From Paludibacteraceae bacterium (GTDB lineage: Bacteria; Bacteroidota; Bacteroidia; Bacteroidales; Paludibacteraceae), in the NCBI GenBank assembly GCA_017550335.1, contig JAFZPM010000034.1, forward strand, positions 24,970-88,969: a DNA stretch of 64,000 bases. Direction: 5' to 3'. A program made the position numbers and the translations under genes. How positions within the stretch are numbered: the first letter of the stretch is position 1; every line of letters starts with the position of its first letter. The notes under the pieces are model-generated. The model saw only the letters and a list, made by a program, of their open reading frames with translations. It searched no databases and was not told the DNA's origin. Of this stretch, positions 1-10,340 are shown piece after piece.

Positions 1-187
1 GGAAATCCTTGATGATCATACCAATCCTATCGTTTCCTATCTCACTGATGAAGATCGGCTCCAAGCCCAATCGTCCCAGGGAGATCAAAGCATTGTAGAC
101 CGATCCGCCCGGTTTAGCGCTAACGGGTTGGTCCTCCTTAAACAGAATGTCGAAAACGGTTTCCCCGACACCGATAATTTTTCTCAT
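1..187 (-). CDS. PfkB-family carbohydrate kinase, N-terminal part (cut by window edge)
   Basis: Only the first 62 codons are present; the gene runs off the left edge. The translation starts MRKIIGVGETVFDIL and contains KPGGSVYNALISLGRLG followed by IFISEIGNDRIG. This is the N-terminal Rossmann-like half and the GGxxxN-type substrate-binding signature of the PfkB/ribokinase family, which phosphorylates sugars (often fructose in Bacteroidales) with ATP in the cytoplasm. The catalytic GAGD motif would lie outside the window, so the substrate cannot be named. The start codon is 4 bp downstream of the stop of the DUF6242-like gene at 192, so the two are probably cotranscribed. Confidence 0.85.
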   Translation of the reverse strand, partial: MRKIIGVGETVFDILFKEDQPVSAKPGGSVYNALISLGRLGLEPIFISEIGNDRIGMIIKDF

Positions 188-191
188 TGTA

Positions 192-1478
192 TTAGTTTTG
201 ATAGTTCAAGTCATCTGCAGTCAACTTGTTCAGGACACCCTTCCTCACCTTGTTGGAGATGCCAGAAGGGGTGTTACCACCCACGAAGACGATTTCTCCC
301 ATATCGGATAATACGAACGTGCCCGAGTTGGTCAAACCATCGCCAGAGAGGTCCTTGTGCCAATCATGCTGCCATGATACGCCTCCGTTATTGGAAGAGA
401 AACACTCCGTCGAGTAAGTGCCGTCCACCTTCTCACCACCGACAATACCCAACATTCCGGAATAGAAGAAAACGCTAGGATTCTTCAAGGATGGTATAGT
501 GCCATCAGCCTTTTGGAGCTGACAAGTATTTCCTTTTCCATCCACCGACCAAATAGTACCTTGCCCATTTTGGGAAGCATAGACATATCCGAGGGATGTA
601 TACCCTGAAGGAGAGGTGAATGTGGTGATATTTTCGGACGGGAAATTTCCAGGAAGCGCGGCGCGTCTTTGGAAATCCCCTGCTTCCTTGGAATAGATAC
701 AACGTCCATTCGCATCGCTACCGATAGCCCAAATGGCTGATTTTATCGTGAAAAGTATTTTCTCCAACTTAACGGCAGAGGCATATGCGGAGAATTGCAA
801 ATCATCCAGACTAGCAGCATATACTTCGCCACTGCTCTTCTGCACGAATATCGAATCGCCCAAGATGGCAGACGAGCTCCAATCCGCCCCCTCGATGTCG
901 AGCATCCTCTTCTCCCAGTTCTTCAGATCCAAAGAGGAATAAAGCACGGAAGCTCCGCTCTCCTCGGAACAGAACCAAAGATTCTTTTGCCCATATGCGA
1001 ACGACTTCTGGGAAGAGATACGGGCGGAAAGGTCCACGGTGGAATAATCCTGCCAAGTGAAAGCAGCCACGTCATACTGGTGGACGCGAATATCAATCGT
1101 ATATTTCTTCTGCTGACTCTTATCCTCCGACGTACTGAGGATTTCCAACTTATCGGACAAGTCAAGCGCATCCCCGCTCTTGAAATCAATCCACTCGCCG
1201 TTCTTCTTATACTTATAGGTCGGTTTGGAAACATAACCATAGAAGTAGGTACGGACATGCGACAGATTCGTTCCCTTATCCAATGAGTCATAATTGAATA
1301 TGATGGCGTCCAAGTCATTCACGACGATCTTAGAAGTGAGACCGATCACCATGCTTCTGATACGGGGATCATCAAGATTCTTATAGGTCTCATCCGTTTC
1401 ATCCTCCTTACATCCCCAAAAAACAGACGATGCGCCTGCCAAAAACAATAATATAAAGGTTGTTAACTTATGCTTCAT
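192..1478 (-). CDS. DUF6242-like exported lipoprotein
   Basis: A 428-residue protein. I chose the ATG at 1478 over the longer frame because it gives MKHKLTTFILLFLAGASSVFWGC, a lipoprotein signal peptide with an acceptor cysteine at residue 23 (the FWGC lipobox is slightly atypical). After it come acidic residues and KNLDDPRIRSMVIGL, then repeated strands with W/Y-rich motifs that look like a beta-propeller-like fold. The pattern matches DUF6242 proteins of Bacteroidales as I know them, which have an N-terminal Ig-like region and a C-terminal propeller; their function is unknown. It lies between a YqaA-like membrane protein and a sugar kinase. Probably attached to the outer membrane or periplasmic face; no enzymatic motif is visible. 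Confidence 0.75.
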   Translation of the reverse strand: MKHKLTTFILLFLAGASSVFWGCKEDETDETYKNLDDPRIRSMVIGLTSKIVVNDLDAIIFNYDSLDKGTNLSHVRTYFYGYVSKPTYKYKKNGEWIDFKSGDALDLSDKLEILSTSEDKSQQKKYTIDIRVHQYDVAAFTWQDYSTVDLSARISSQKSFAYGQKNLWFCSEESGASVLYSSLDLKNWEKRMLDIEGADWSSSAILGDSIFVQKSSGEVYAASLDDLQFSAYASAVKLEKILFTIKSAIWAIGSDANGRCIYSKEAGDFQRRAALPGNFPSENITTFTSPSGYTSLGYVYASQNGQGTIWSVDGKGNTCQLQKADGTIPSLKNPSVFFYSGMLGIVGGEKVDGTYSTECFSSNNGGVSWQHDWHKDLSGDGLTNSGTFVLSDMGEIVFVGGNTPSGISNKVRKGVLNKLTADDLNYQN

Positions 1479-1525
1479 TTTTACGAATTTTGAATGCAAA
1501 AATAAAAAAAATATGAGAGAAACCC

Positions 1526-1972
1526 TTAACCGGCGAAGTAAATGTGAGCCATCATCCACACAAAATAACGCAACCCCTTACCTATGGCGATGAATAGGAA
1601 AACAAACCAGGCGTTGCTCCTGAGATACCCCAAAGCCACCTCGATAATCTCCCCGATAAAAGGAAGGAATCCCAATATGGCTAAGGCAGCGCCCTTGTTC
1701 CGCAACCTTTCACTCCAGAGCCTCACCTTCTCTTCCTTGATGCCGAACCGTCGCTCCAGCAAGTCCATCTTACCCAATTTGCCGAGCCAATAGCAGGTCA
1801 TACCCCCCAACGTGTTACCCGCAGTGGCGGCGACGAGACACAACGTCGGACTAGCCCCCGCAAGCAACAGCCCGGACAAAAGGATCTCCGAACTGAACGG
1901 CAGGATCGAACCGGCCAAGAATGCACCGATAAATAATCCCCAATAACCATAATCGGCGAGAAATTCGATCAT
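1526..1972 (-). CDS. YqaA-like / VTT-domain (DedA superfamily) membrane protein
   Basis: A 148-residue integral membrane protein with an N-terminal helix (GYWGLFIGAFLAGSILPFSS), an AGNTLGGMTCYWLGK segment, a basic/acidic linker and the GFLPFIGEIIEVALGYLR signature. This order is typical of the small YqaA branch of the SNARE-associated/VTT (DedA) superfamily. DedA relatives flip or transport lipids such as undecaprenyl phosphate or phosphatidylethanolamine, but no function can be assigned to this branch from sequence. The gene is 3 bp downstream of the DUF6427-like gene and probably shares its transcript. Confidence 0.85.
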   Translation of the reverse strand: MIEFLADYGYWGLFIGAFLAGSILPFSSEILLSGLLLAGASPTLCLVAATAGNTLGGMTCYWLGKLGKMDLLERRFGIKEEKVRLWSERLRNKGAALAILGFLPFIGEIIEVALGYLRSNAWFVFLFIAIGKGLRYFVWMMAHIYFAG

Positions 1973-1975
1973 AAC

Positions 1976-2986
1976 TTATAAAAGGGCAGGTTGAACAAAA
2001 TAGACGATGGAACTCACGAAAAAAACAGCCAATAATATCTTGGAGAGAAGGGACCATTCCAATGTGAAGTATTGGCCTATGACGAAAGAACAGAAAAATA
2101 GACTTGTAGGTAGGAATAACTGCGCATGACCCATGTCCATGAGCATGATCGCCAAGGCAGTGAACAAGCATCTCACAAGGAACCACACCTCTTCCCGGCT
2201 ACGCACATTCTGATGGGAACGAGTATAGAAGAAATGCAGAAGCGAGATGATGAAGAGCAACGCCACAATCCCAATATAGATCTTACCCTCGAGATTATAC
2301 GTATCACCCAACGTACCGTCCCAATTGACCCATGAACTCCAATAATCGGTCCACAAGTGTAGATCATTGAAGTAGAGCGAAACGAGACTACAATAGAAAA
2401 ACGGCAGGCTCACACCCGTCAGATACGCAAAGACAATCTTCACGTTTAACGAGTTGCACCTATATAGCAAAAAGAAAAACGGCAACGTCATCACCAAAGA
2501 CTGCATCGCGAAAAGAGCGGCTATGGAGATAATCAGCCCCGCGTCGAACGCCCTGATGATGAATTTATCGGCACTTCCCTCCACAAGCCGGAATGTAGTG
2601 TTCACATAGAAAACAATACAAATGACGATGATCCATGACGTGGAGAAACAATGAGGACGCATCAACAACGAGGCGATGACCGCAAAGATGAAGGCGGGAA
2701 GAATCGTCCTCACATTGATGAAAGAGAACGTCTCATTCAGCCATATCATAAAATACGCCGTGATCAGCAGACACGCTAAGGCGATGAGCCGACACGGCCA
2801 ACTGTCAAAGGGAAGATGCTGATTCCAGATGGAGGCAAGAGGAGAATCCCCCAGCACGACCGAAGCCTCGCCAGCAGACATGCTAGGGAAAAAGACCTCA
2901 TACCACAACACAAGGACAACGACCATGCTTATCAAAATGGTCGATACGCTAGGTAATATGTTGTCTTTGTACTGTAAGTATTGCAT
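1976..2986 (-). CDS. Polytopic membrane protein, DUF6427-like
   Basis: A 336-residue protein with about ten hydrophobic segments, a charged N-terminus (MQYLQYKDNILPS) and an LLYRCNSLNVKIVFAYLTG stretch about halfway. Related Bacteroidetes proteins named DUF6427 also lie close to purD, as this one does (60 bp gap), which supports the family call, but I cannot confirm it without a profile search. No catalytic motif is evident. Likely an inner-membrane protein of unknown function in the purD-DUF6427-YqaA minus-strand transcription unit. Confidence 0.6.
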   Translation of the reverse strand: MQYLQYKDNILPSVSTILISMVVVLVLWYEVFFPSMSAGEASVVLGDSPLASIWNQHLPFDSWPCRLIALACLLITAYFMIWLNETFSFINVRTILPAFIFAVIASLLMRPHCFSTSWIIVICIVFYVNTTFRLVEGSADKFIIRAFDAGLIISIAALFAMQSLVMTLPFFFLLYRCNSLNVKIVFAYLTGVSLPFFYCSLVSLYFNDLHLWTDYWSSWVNWDGTLGDTYNLEGKIYIGIVALLFIISLLHFFYTRSHQNVRSREEVWFLVRCLFTALAIMLMDMGHAQLFLPTSLFFCSFVIGQYFTLEWSLLSKILLAVFFVSSIVYFVQPALL

Positions 2987-3046
2987 TTCGACTTGCCTAA
3001 TAAAATAATACGGTTATCCCCTACCTAAGCGACGAATCCAAGAGAA

Positions 3047-4318
3047 TCACCTCAAATCCTTCCCGATGTCGGAACGGAAATATTTCTTCTCAAACTGGAT
3101 CTTCTGCGCATTCTTGAATGAAACCGCCAAAGCCTCCTCCTTATCCTTGCCATACGAGCTGACAGAGATGACACGTCCACCATTGGTGAGCAACTTCCCG
3201 TCCTGAATCTTAGTGCCGGCATGGAAGACGATGCTATCCTTCACCTCCTCGATGCCAGTGATCACCTTACCCTTCTCATACGCCTCCGGATAACCGCCGG
3301 AAACAAGCATGACAGTAACCGCAGCGCGATCGTCCACCTCCAAGGATTTGGATGCCAACGTGCCGGTAGCCACCCCTTCGAAGAGCTCGACAAGGTCGGA
3401 TTTTATGCGAAGCATGACAGCCTCAGTCTCAGGGTCACCCATTCGCACATTGTATTCGATCACCATCGGTTCGTTCTTGACATTAATTAAACCCAAGAAA
3501 ATGAATCCTTTATAAGTCAAGCCTTCTTTCTTCAGTCCCTCGATAGTAGGGATAACGATACGTTTTTCGACTTTTTCCATGAAAAGCTTATCCGCGAACG
3601 GAACAGGAGAGACAGCACCCATTCCACCCGTGTTCAGACCGGTATCTCCTTCGCCGATTCGCTTGTAATCCTTCGCGACAGGAAGGATTTTATAGTTGCT
3701 TCCGTCCGTCAACACGAATACGGAGCACTCGATGCCGGAGAGGAACTCCTCGATGACCACCGTATTGCTGGCCGCACCGAACTTACCATCCAACATATTG
3801 CGCAGTTCACTCTTCGCCTCAGCCAAGTCAGGGATGATCAAGACACCCTTTCCGGCAGCCAGGCCGTCAGCCTTCAACACGTAAGGAGCCTCCAGCTGCT
3901 CAAGGAACTTGCAACCCTCGTCTAGGGTTTCGGATGTGAAACTCTTATAGCGTGCGGTAGGAATATTGTGACGGACCATGAATGCCTTCGCGAAGTCCTT
4001 GCTACCCTCCAATTGGGCACCAGCCTTCGACGGACCGATGACAGGGACCATCTTCAACTCCGGATCGTTAGCGAAGAAATCATAGACACCATTCACCAAT
4101 GGGTCTTCGGGACCGACCACCACCATATTCACGTTGTGGCTCAGCACAAACTGCTTCAGAGCAGGAAAGTCGTTGGCGGAGATATTCACATTCTCGCCCA
4201 CGTTGAGCGTACCTCCGTTTCCCGGAGCGATGTACAATTTCTCGACCTTAGCGCTTTGGGCGATCTTCCACGCCAAAGCGTGCTCCCTTCCACCTGAACC
4301 TAACAATAGTATATTCAT
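3047..4318 (-). CDS. purD: Phosphoribosylamine--glycine ligase (GAR synthetase)
   Basis: A 423-residue protein, the usual length for PurD. It begins [20 protein letters not shown], the N-terminal PurD signature, followed by [16 protein letters not shown], the ATP-grasp segments ([46 protein letters not shown]) and [15 protein letters not shown] near the Mg/ATP site. It joins 5-phosphoribosylamine and glycine using ATP in step 2 of de novo purine synthesis, in the cytoplasm. The start codon overlaps the stop of the deacetylase gene by four bases (ATGA), suggesting translational coupling. Confidence 0.97.
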   Translation of the reverse strand: MNILLLGSGGREHALAWKIAQSAKVEKLYIAPGNGGTLNVGENVNISANDFPALKQFVLSHNVNMVVVGPEDPLVNGVYDFFANDPELKMVPVIGPSKAGAQLEGSKDFAKAFMVRHNIPTARYKSFTSETLDEGCKFLEQLEAPYVLKADGLAAGKGVLIIPDLAEAKSELRNMLDGKFGAASNTVVIEEFLSGIECSVFVLTDGSNYKILPVAKDYKRIGEGDTGLNTGGMGAVSPVPFADKLFMEKVEKRIVIPTIEGLKKEGLTYKGFIFLGLINVKNEPMVIEYNVRMGDPETEAVMLRIKSDLVELFEGVATGTLASKSLEVDDRAAVTVMLVSGGYPEAYEKGKVITGIEEVKDSIVFHAGTKIQDGKLLTNGGRVISVSSYGKDKEEALAVSFKNAQKIQFEKKYFRSDIGKDLR

Positions 4319-4950
4319 ATTCCTTCAGTTAAATTTTCTTGTTTCAATACATCAAACTTATATCCCTCGGACGTGAGATAATCGATAGCCCTAGGCAATG
4401 CGTAGCGAATATTCTTCTCCGCCTTCAGGGAGTCGTGGAAAACGATGATCGAACCGTTCCTAGTATATTTCTTCACGATGCCCAAGACTTCCTCACCGCT
4501 GAGCTTGCGGTTATAATCACGCGTCACGACATCCCAAAACACGATCTTGAACTTACGCCGGAGCGTCATGAACTGGATATATCTCAATATCCCATGAGGA
4601 GGTCTGAAAAGAGGGCTTTTGATCAGCTCGTCCGCCATCTCGACATTCCTGATGTAATTCCCGGAAGTGGTATAGAGCCCTTGTAAGTGGTTGAACGTAT
4701 GGTTACCCACTAAATGGCCCTCCTCCAACACTTTCCGGAACAGATCGGGGTGCTTCCGCACATTATCTCCCACACAGAAGAAAGTAGCCTTGATATTCCG
4801 TTCCCGCAAAGTATCCAACACGAACTCGGTCACTTCCGGGATCGGTCCATCGTCGAATGTAAGGAATACGGTCTTCTCTTCCCGTGGCAGTCGCCAAACT
4901 GTGCCAGGAAAAATCTTCCTGTACACAGTTGGCAATTGTTCTATGAGCAT
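4315..4950 (-). CDS. Polysaccharide deacetylase family protein (NodB homology, CE4)
   Basis: A 211-residue protein with the NodB-domain motifs: TFDDGP (motif 1, with the catalytic-base Asp), HTFNH (motif 2, the metal-binding His residues), RPPHG (motif 3), and later [10 protein letters not shown] and IIVFHDS. CE4 enzymes remove N- or O-acetyl groups from chitooligosaccharides, peptidoglycan or other glycans with a divalent metal. No signal peptide or long membrane anchor is visible. The gene lies 3 bp after the DUF2723 gene and overlaps purD by 4 bp, so glnS/DUF2723/deacetylase/purD may be one long unit. The substrate is unknown. Confidence 0.88.
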   Translation of the reverse strand: MLIEQLPTVYRKIFPGTVWRLPREEKTVFLTFDDGPIPEVTEFVLDTLRERNIKATFFCVGDNVRKHPDLFRKVLEEGHLVGNHTFNHLQGLYTTSGNYIRNVEMADELIKSPLFRPPHGILRYIQFMTLRRKFKIVFWDVVTRDYNRKLSGEEVLGIVKKYTRNGSIIVFHDSLKAEKNIRYALPRAIDYLTSEGYKFDVLKQENLTEGI

Positions 4951-4953
4951 TTC

Positions 4954-7900
4954 TTATTTGTTCAAAGTGTTGTATAACTCATAATATCGGGAAACCTCCG
5001 CTGCATCCGCCTCCGCCTCAGGGTCTTTAGCAGACTCCTCAAGAAGAGATATCTCATGGAAGACGGAGAACTGTTCGTTGAACAAGTCAACCACCGAGAA
5101 GTTCGTCCTATAATGCTTCGACAGTCCCTTAACCCATTCAAGGTGTTGGATAGAATTCTCCTTCAACGCTTGAAGAATCGGTTTCGCCTTCTCATACTGA
5201 TGGAGTTCCGCATACTGCTTCGCCATCATGAACGAAGCCGTGCTATAAGGAACCTGCGGCGAAGGCAATACCTTTTGAGCGAAGTCCAGCACTTCGATGG
5301 CGCGGTTCTCACGTTCCTCGGCATATTTCCTGAGTGCGAGCGTATCCAGCTGATTCGAATAATTCTTAAGCGCCGCGCTCAGTTCACCATCGCCCATGGA
5401 TCTGCTCTCGTTACCCAAAATATCTATCGCCGCGACACGAGCATGCGCGATCAGCGTGGAGTCGGAGTAACCCGATGAATTACCCCTTGCGATACGGCTA
5501 TTGTCGTAGTACATAGACGTGTATTGCCTATATGTGGACATGAACCTGCTATCCTTCTCGCTTCCGCTTGTCAACGCCCAACGCAACAACTCACAATAGT
5601 CACGTTTCATTCTCGCCTGCTTAGCCTCCAATATCAAGGCATCCACCAGACGGATGAACATATACCTGTGCGTCTGCACCATGCGAAGGTTGTTCTCCTC
5701 CAAATAGATATTCGGATTCTCAGCGATTCCACCCCATTTGAACTTATGGAGCATGTTATCGTACATCTTATCCGTGTTCACACGCTCGTTAACCAAGAAC
5801 GGATCCTTCTTGATAGGGACGATACGGTATGCCATACCCTCCAATTGGAGATAGTCATTGATACCAGTGAAACTCTCCTTGCCGACAGTCGTCGCGAAGT
5901 ACATCGGACGTTCCCAGTGGTTAGTGGCGAGAAGGTCGAGGATGAAAATCTCCTGTTTACCCAGGAACCTCTTTCCTCCAAATCCGATCTCCATCCTATC
6001 AACGATCTTGTTCCTATCCTTGGCATCCACCGTACCGGAGTTCACCACCTCATCCTTGTTGATGTCCAGGTGAACATTCTTCGCAGGATAGAACCAAAGT
6101 TTCTCCTTCGTTCCCCCGAAGATCTTGCGCCTGATATCCGCATCATTCCTCACCAGAACGTTGTTAGCGTTCTCCAGACTGATGGAATGGCCATCGACAA
6201 GGTCGACAATGTATGCATAATCCATCCTTCCGTTCATATAATGCTGCGGTTGGAATGTGAGAGGAAGAGCCTTCGACAAATATGCGTCTCTCCTCATCTG
6301 ATCCACATACCAGCCCATCTGCAAGTAGCTCAAGTTAGCGACGCGCTGGTCGGTGCCAACGCCCTCCACTTCCTGGTTGTACCACAGAGGGAAAGTATCG
6401 TTATCTCCATTGGTGAAGATAACTCCGTTAGGATCCATCGTCAACAGATAGTTCTGACCGAAGTCACGACAAGTGTAACGTCCCGAACGGTCATGGTCGT
6501 CCCAGTTCTGGGATGCCAAGAGCACCGGACCCGCCAACAAGCCAATCACTGTCGCGATGGAAGCGCCAATGACAGGAGAGATGATCTTCTTCAGAATCTC
6601 AACCAACATCGGTACCGCCAGACCAATCCAAATACAGAACGCATAGAACGAACCCGCATACGCATAGTCACGCTCCCTAGGTTGCAACGGGGTCTGGTTC
6701 AGATACAGCACGATGGCTAGACCTGTCATGAAGAACAAGGTGAACGTAACCACAAAGCTTTGGATTCCCTCATACTTATTCTCCTTCTTCTCACGGGCAA
6801 TTTGATAGACGATACCTAAGATACCTAAAATGAGAGGGAGGAAGTAGTAAGTGTTACGTCCCTTATTGTTCGCTAGACTGTCAGGCAAGTTCGACTGGTC
6901 GCCCAGACGCAGGGAATCGATGAAGTTGATACCACTGATCCAGTTTCCGTTAACGTTGCCACCATCCGTCGACTGCACATCGTTCTGTCTGCCGACGAAG
7001 TTCCACATGAAGTACCTCCAATACATGAAGTTGACCTGGTAGCTGAAGAAGAAAGCGAGGTTCTCACCGAAGGTAGGAACGATCTTAGTCTTCCGCATTC
7101 CATCCTTCCCGATGTAAGAGGCCTTCCTTCCCTTGATATTTCCCCAGGACTTATAACCCGCGATATGGTGGGCCTGCGTACTATACATACGAGGGAACGG
7201 CATACAAAGCTGATGCTTATACTTCTTCTTCGTATCATATGCCTCATACTCATCCGGTTCATTCGGATTCGTCTTCACCTTCTTCGCATAAAGAGTTTCC
7301 CCTTCGCTGTATTTAGGTGTTCCATCAGCCTTGTACTCATATTCCGAAGCATAGCTCTCTCCGAAGAGCAACGGAGTGTCACCATATTGCTCACGGTTCA
7401 GGTAACTCTTCAGAGCGAACACATCGTCCGGCGAGTTCTGGTCCATCGGCGTGTTGGCGGCCGAACGGATGATGATGGCCGCATAGGAAGAGTATCCGAG
7501 CAGGATGACCGTGCAACAGATCAGAATCGTATTAAGGATAGAGCTGTTGTAGAACTTCTGCCCGAAATACAGGAATGAGGCAAGTCCGGCAGCAAGGAGT
7601 AGACCTATTACCGGATGGAGACGTCCACCCAAGAAAGGTATTCCAAGCAAAAGGATAGACAACACGAACGGAACGATCTTGCGGATATCGTTGTTTCCCT
7701 GCTTCTTGAACTTCAAAGAGTTGGAGTTAGGATCGCGTCCCATCGTCTCCCAGATTCCCCACACCAGACAACCGATCAACAGAATCGCATACACGATTGT
7801 ACCGGTATTGAAACTGAATCCAAGCGTATTGACGAAGAAGAGCTCGAACCAACCCGCCACCTCGACGAATCCCGGGATGATACCATACAGGACCATCACG

Positions 7901-8589
7901 AGGATAGCGACGGAAACGCCCAAAGCCTTGAATGAGCCCAAAAGGGTCGCATCATATTTCTTGAAGTAATAAACCAATACCAACGCAGGGATGGTCAACA
8001 GGTTCAGCAAGTGCACACTGATTGAAAGTCCCATCAAATAGGCGATAAGCACCAACCAACGGTTAGCGTATGGCTTGTCGGCCACGTCCTCCCACTTGAA
8101 GATAGCCCAGAAAACGGCTGCCGTAAAGAGGGATGAATAGGCATATACCTCGCCCTCCACAGCGGAGAACCAGAACGTATCGGTGAAGGTGTAGGCAAGA
8201 GCACCCACAGCACCCGCTCCCAAAATGGTGATCATCTGTGAAACGGACATCTCCCCCTTATCATCCGAAGTCATGACCAACTTGCGGGTTATATGGGTAA
8301 TGGTCCAAAAGAGGAAGAGGATACAGAATGCGCTACACAATGCCGAGAACGAGTTCACCATCATGGCCACCTGCGACGGATCCGACGCGAAAAGCGTGAA
8401 CATCCTCGCCGTCAACATGAAGAATGGTGCTCCCGGCGGGTGACCAACCTCTAATTTATATGCAGTTGAGATAAACTCGCCACAGTCCCAAAAACTGGCT
8501 GTCGGCTCAATCGTCATCAAGTACGTTGCCGCTGCGATAGCGAATACTATCCATCCGACAATGTTGTTCAATAACTTGAATCGCTTCAT
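4954..8589 (-). CDS. DUF2723 (GT117 / TMEM260-like) integral membrane glycosyltransferase
   Basis: A very large (1211-residue) membrane protein. The N-terminal half has roughly a dozen transmembrane segments and the DUF2723 signature: PTASFWDCGEFISTAYKLEVGHPPGAPFF near residues 30-58, then VHLLNLLTIPALVL. A second membrane block carries QTPLQPRERDYAYAGSFYAFCIW, followed by NGVIFTNGDNDTFPLWY and a long soluble C-terminus. The family (GT117) is related to protein O-mannosyltransferases such as TMEM260 and uses lipid-linked sugar on the periplasmic side; the Asp in WDCGE resembles the catalytic acidic loop. In Bacteroidetes it is a conserved single gene with no fixed biochemical role. It follows glnS on the same strand. 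Confidence 0.88.
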   Translation of the reverse strand: MKRFKLLNNIVGWIVFAIAAATYLMTIEPTASFWDCGEFISTAYKLEVGHPPGAPFFMLTARMFTLFASDPSQVAMMVNSFSALCSAFCILFLFWTITHITRKLVMTSDDKGEMSVSQMITILGAGAVGALAYTFTDTFWFSAVEGEVYAYSSLFTAAVFWAIFKWEDVADKPYANRWLVLIAYLMGLSISVHLLNLLTIPALVLVYYFKKYDATLLGSFKALGVSVAILVMVLYGIIPGFVEVAGWFELFFVNTLGFSFNTGTIVYAILLIGCLVWGIWETMGRDPNSNSLKFKKQGNNDIRKIVPFVLSILLLGIPFLGGRLHPVIGLLLAAGLASFLYFGQKFYNSSILNTILICCTVILLGYSSYAAIIIRSAANTPMDQNSPDDVFALKSYLNREQYGDTPLLFGESYASEYEYKADGTPKYSEGETLYAKKVKTNPNEPDEYEAYDTKKKYKHQLCMPFPRMYSTQAHHIAGYKSWGNIKGRKASYIGKDGMRKTKIVPTFGENLAFFFSYQVNFMYWRYFMWNFVGRQNDVQSTDGGNVNGNWISGINFIDSLRLGDQSNLPDSLANNKGRNTYYFLPLILGILGIVYQIAREKKENKYEGIQSFVVTFTLFFMTGLAIVLYLNQTPLQPRERDYAYAGSFYAFCIWIGLAVPMLVEILKKIISPVIGASIATVIGLLAGPVLLASQNWDDHDRSGRYTCRDFGQNYLLTMDPNGVIFTNGDNDTFPLWYNQEVEGVGTDQRVANLSYLQMGWYVDQMRRDAYLSKALPLTFQPQHYMNGRMDYAYIVDLVDGHSISLENANNVLVRNDADIRRKIFGGTKEKLWFYPAKNVHLDINKDEVVNSGTVDAKDRNKIVDRMEIGFGGKRFLGKQEIFILDLLATNHWERPMYFATTVGKESFTGINDYLQLEGMAYRIVPIKKDPFLVNERVNTDKMYDNMLHKFKWGGIAENPNIYLEENNLRMVQTHRYMFIRLVDALILEAKQARMKRDYCELLRWALTSGSEKDSRFMSTYRQYTSMYYDNSRIARGNSSGYSDSTLIAHARVAAIDILGNESRSMGDGELSAALKNYSNQLDTLALRKYAEERENRAIEVLDFAQKVLPSPQVPYSTASFMMAKQYAELHQYEKAKPILQALKENSIQHLEWVKGLSKHYRTNFSVVDLFNEQFSVFHEISLLEESAKDPEAEADAAEVSRYYELYNTLNK

Positions 8590-8648
8590 TTTTTATTATA
8601 GTTAATATTTTATTATCTATTGACAAGAACGGACGATGCCGTGATTTA

Positions 8649-10340
8649 TTATTTCGCGATTTTCGCCCAGCTATCCTTCAAGGCCACCGTACGGTTGAAG
8701 ACCAACTTACCCGGTGCGGAATCAGGATCCACATTGAAGTAGCCGATTCGCTGGAACTGGAAGTGCTGGAGCGGCTGTACATCCTTCAACCATGGCTCCA
8801 CGAATGATTGGGCGACGGTGAGCGAGTTCGGGTTCAGCAACTCCCTGAAATCCTTGTCTTTCTCGTCCCCTGGATTCTCCACATTGAAGAGTCGGTCGTA
8901 CAGACGGACTTCGGCAGGTACAGCATGCTGTACGGAGACGAAGTGGATGGTTCCCTTCACCTTGCGGTCGCTACCCGGCAATCCGCTTCTCGTCTCAGGG
9001 TCATACTCTGCGTAGACCTCCGTGACGTTGCCGTTCTCATCCTTCTTACAGCCGGTACATTTGATGATATACGCATTCTTCAGGCGCACCTCGTTACCCG
9101 GTGTCAGACGGAAATATTTCTTCGGAGCATCCTCCATGAAATCATCCTGCTCGATGTACAACTCACGGGAGAATGGCACCTCATGCGTACCCATCGACTC
9201 ATCCTCAGGGTTATTGATAGCCTCCATCATCTCCACCTTACCCTCAGGGTAGTTGGTGAGAATCAGCTTGATCGGGTGGATGACCGCACTGGCGCGCATG
9301 GCCGTAGCGTTCAACTCCTCACGTATCGTGGCCTCCAGCAAGGAGACGTCGATGACGCCGTCATATTTCGTATAACCGATACGCTTCACGAACTCGCGGA
9401 TGGAGGATGGCGTGTAACCACGGCGACGCAATCCGCAGATGGTCGGCATACGAGGATCGTCCCACCCGCTCACGAGACCTTCCTGGACAAGCTGCAACAT
9501 CTTGCGCTTGCTCATCACGGTATAGGTGATATTGAGTCTGTTGAACTCGCGCTGCTTAGGCCTATAGTCGCTATCGGCGAACTGGTCGATGAACCAATCG
9601 TACAACGGACGGTGCACTTCAAACTCCAATGTGCAGAGGGAATGGGTCACACCCTCGAAATAGTCTGACTGCCCATGGGCGAAGTCATACATAGGGTATA
9701 CCTTCCACTTGTTGCCTGTGCGGTGGTGAGGATGTGTCGTGATGATACGGTAGATGATCGGGTCACGGAAGTGCATGTTCGGGTTCGCCATATCGATCTT
9801 GGCGCGCAGAACCATCTTACCATCCTCGATTTTCCCTTCGGACATCTCCATGAAGAGACGCAGGTTCTCCTCTATAGGACGGTTGCGGAACGGACTCTCC
9901 GTACCAGGTGTGGTCGGCGTTCCCTTCTGCTTCGCTATCTCCTCGGCGGTCTGCTCGTCCACGTAAGCCTTACCCTCCTTGATGAAACGCACTGCCAAAT
10001 CCCAAAGCTGCTGAAAATAATCGGATGCGTAGTAAACATTTGCCCACTGGAAACCAAGCCACTGGATATCCTCCTGGATGGAGTCCACATACTCGACATC
10101 TTCCTTCACAGGATTCGTGTCATCGAATCGTAGGTTGCAGATTCCATTGTACTTCTTGGCGATACCGAAATCCATGCAGATGGCTTTCGCATGACCGATA
10201 TGTAGGTATCCGTTAGGCTCCGGCGGGAAACGCGTCTGGATTCTTCCTCCGTTACGTCCCTCTTTCAAATCCTCTTCTACGATTTCCTCAATGAAGTTCA
10301 AATTCTTTTTCTCTTCATTTTCCTGAATATTCTCAGCCAT
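8649..10340 (-). CDS. glnS: Glutamine--tRNA ligase
   Basis: A 563-residue class I aminoacyl-tRNA synthetase. RFPPEPNGYLHIGHAKAI carries the HIGH motif at residues 47-50; the KMSKS equivalent is VMSKRK. GlnS-type features include LRFDDTNPVKEDVEYV, RPIEENLRLF and the C-terminal beta-barrel anticodon-binding domain (VRLKNAYIIKCTG, FQRIGYFNVDPDS). It charges tRNA-Gln with glutamine directly, so this organism need not rely on the GatCAB transamidation route for Gln. A good Bacteroidetes promoter lies upstream at 10445-10475. Confidence 0.97.
   Translation of the reverse strand: MAENIQENEEKKNLNFIEEIVEEDLKEGRNGGRIQTRFPPEPNGYLHIGHAKAICMDFGIAKKYNGICNLRFDDTNPVKEDVEYVDSIQEDIQWLGFQWANVYYASDYFQQLWDLAVRFIKEGKAYVDEQTAEEIAKQKGTPTTPGTESPFRNRPIEENLRLFMEMSEGKIEDGKMVLRAKIDMANPNMHFRDPIIYRIITTHPHHRTGNKWKVYPMYDFAHGQSDYFEGVTHSLCTLEFEVHRPLYDWFIDQFADSDYRPKQREFNRLNITYTVMSKRKMLQLVQEGLVSGWDDPRMPTICGLRRRGYTPSSIREFVKRIGYTKYDGVIDVSLLEATIREELNATAMRASAVIHPIKLILTNYPEGKVEMMEAINNPEDESMGTHEVPFSRELYIEQDDFMEDAPKKYFRLTPGNEVRLKNAYIIKCTGCKKDENGNVTEVYAEYDPETRSGLPGSDRKVKGTIHFVSVQHAVPAEVRLYDRLFNVENPGDEKDKDFRELLNPNSLTVAQSFVEPWLKDVQPLQHFQFQRIGYFNVDPDSAPGKLVFNRTVALKDSWAKIAK

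Noticed and set aside
5524..6720. A 398-codon open frame on the plus strand
   Set aside because: It lies wholly opposite the DUF2723 gene, whose conserved motifs run through the region. The translation is rich in Arg, His and Leu, typical of an antisense shadow.
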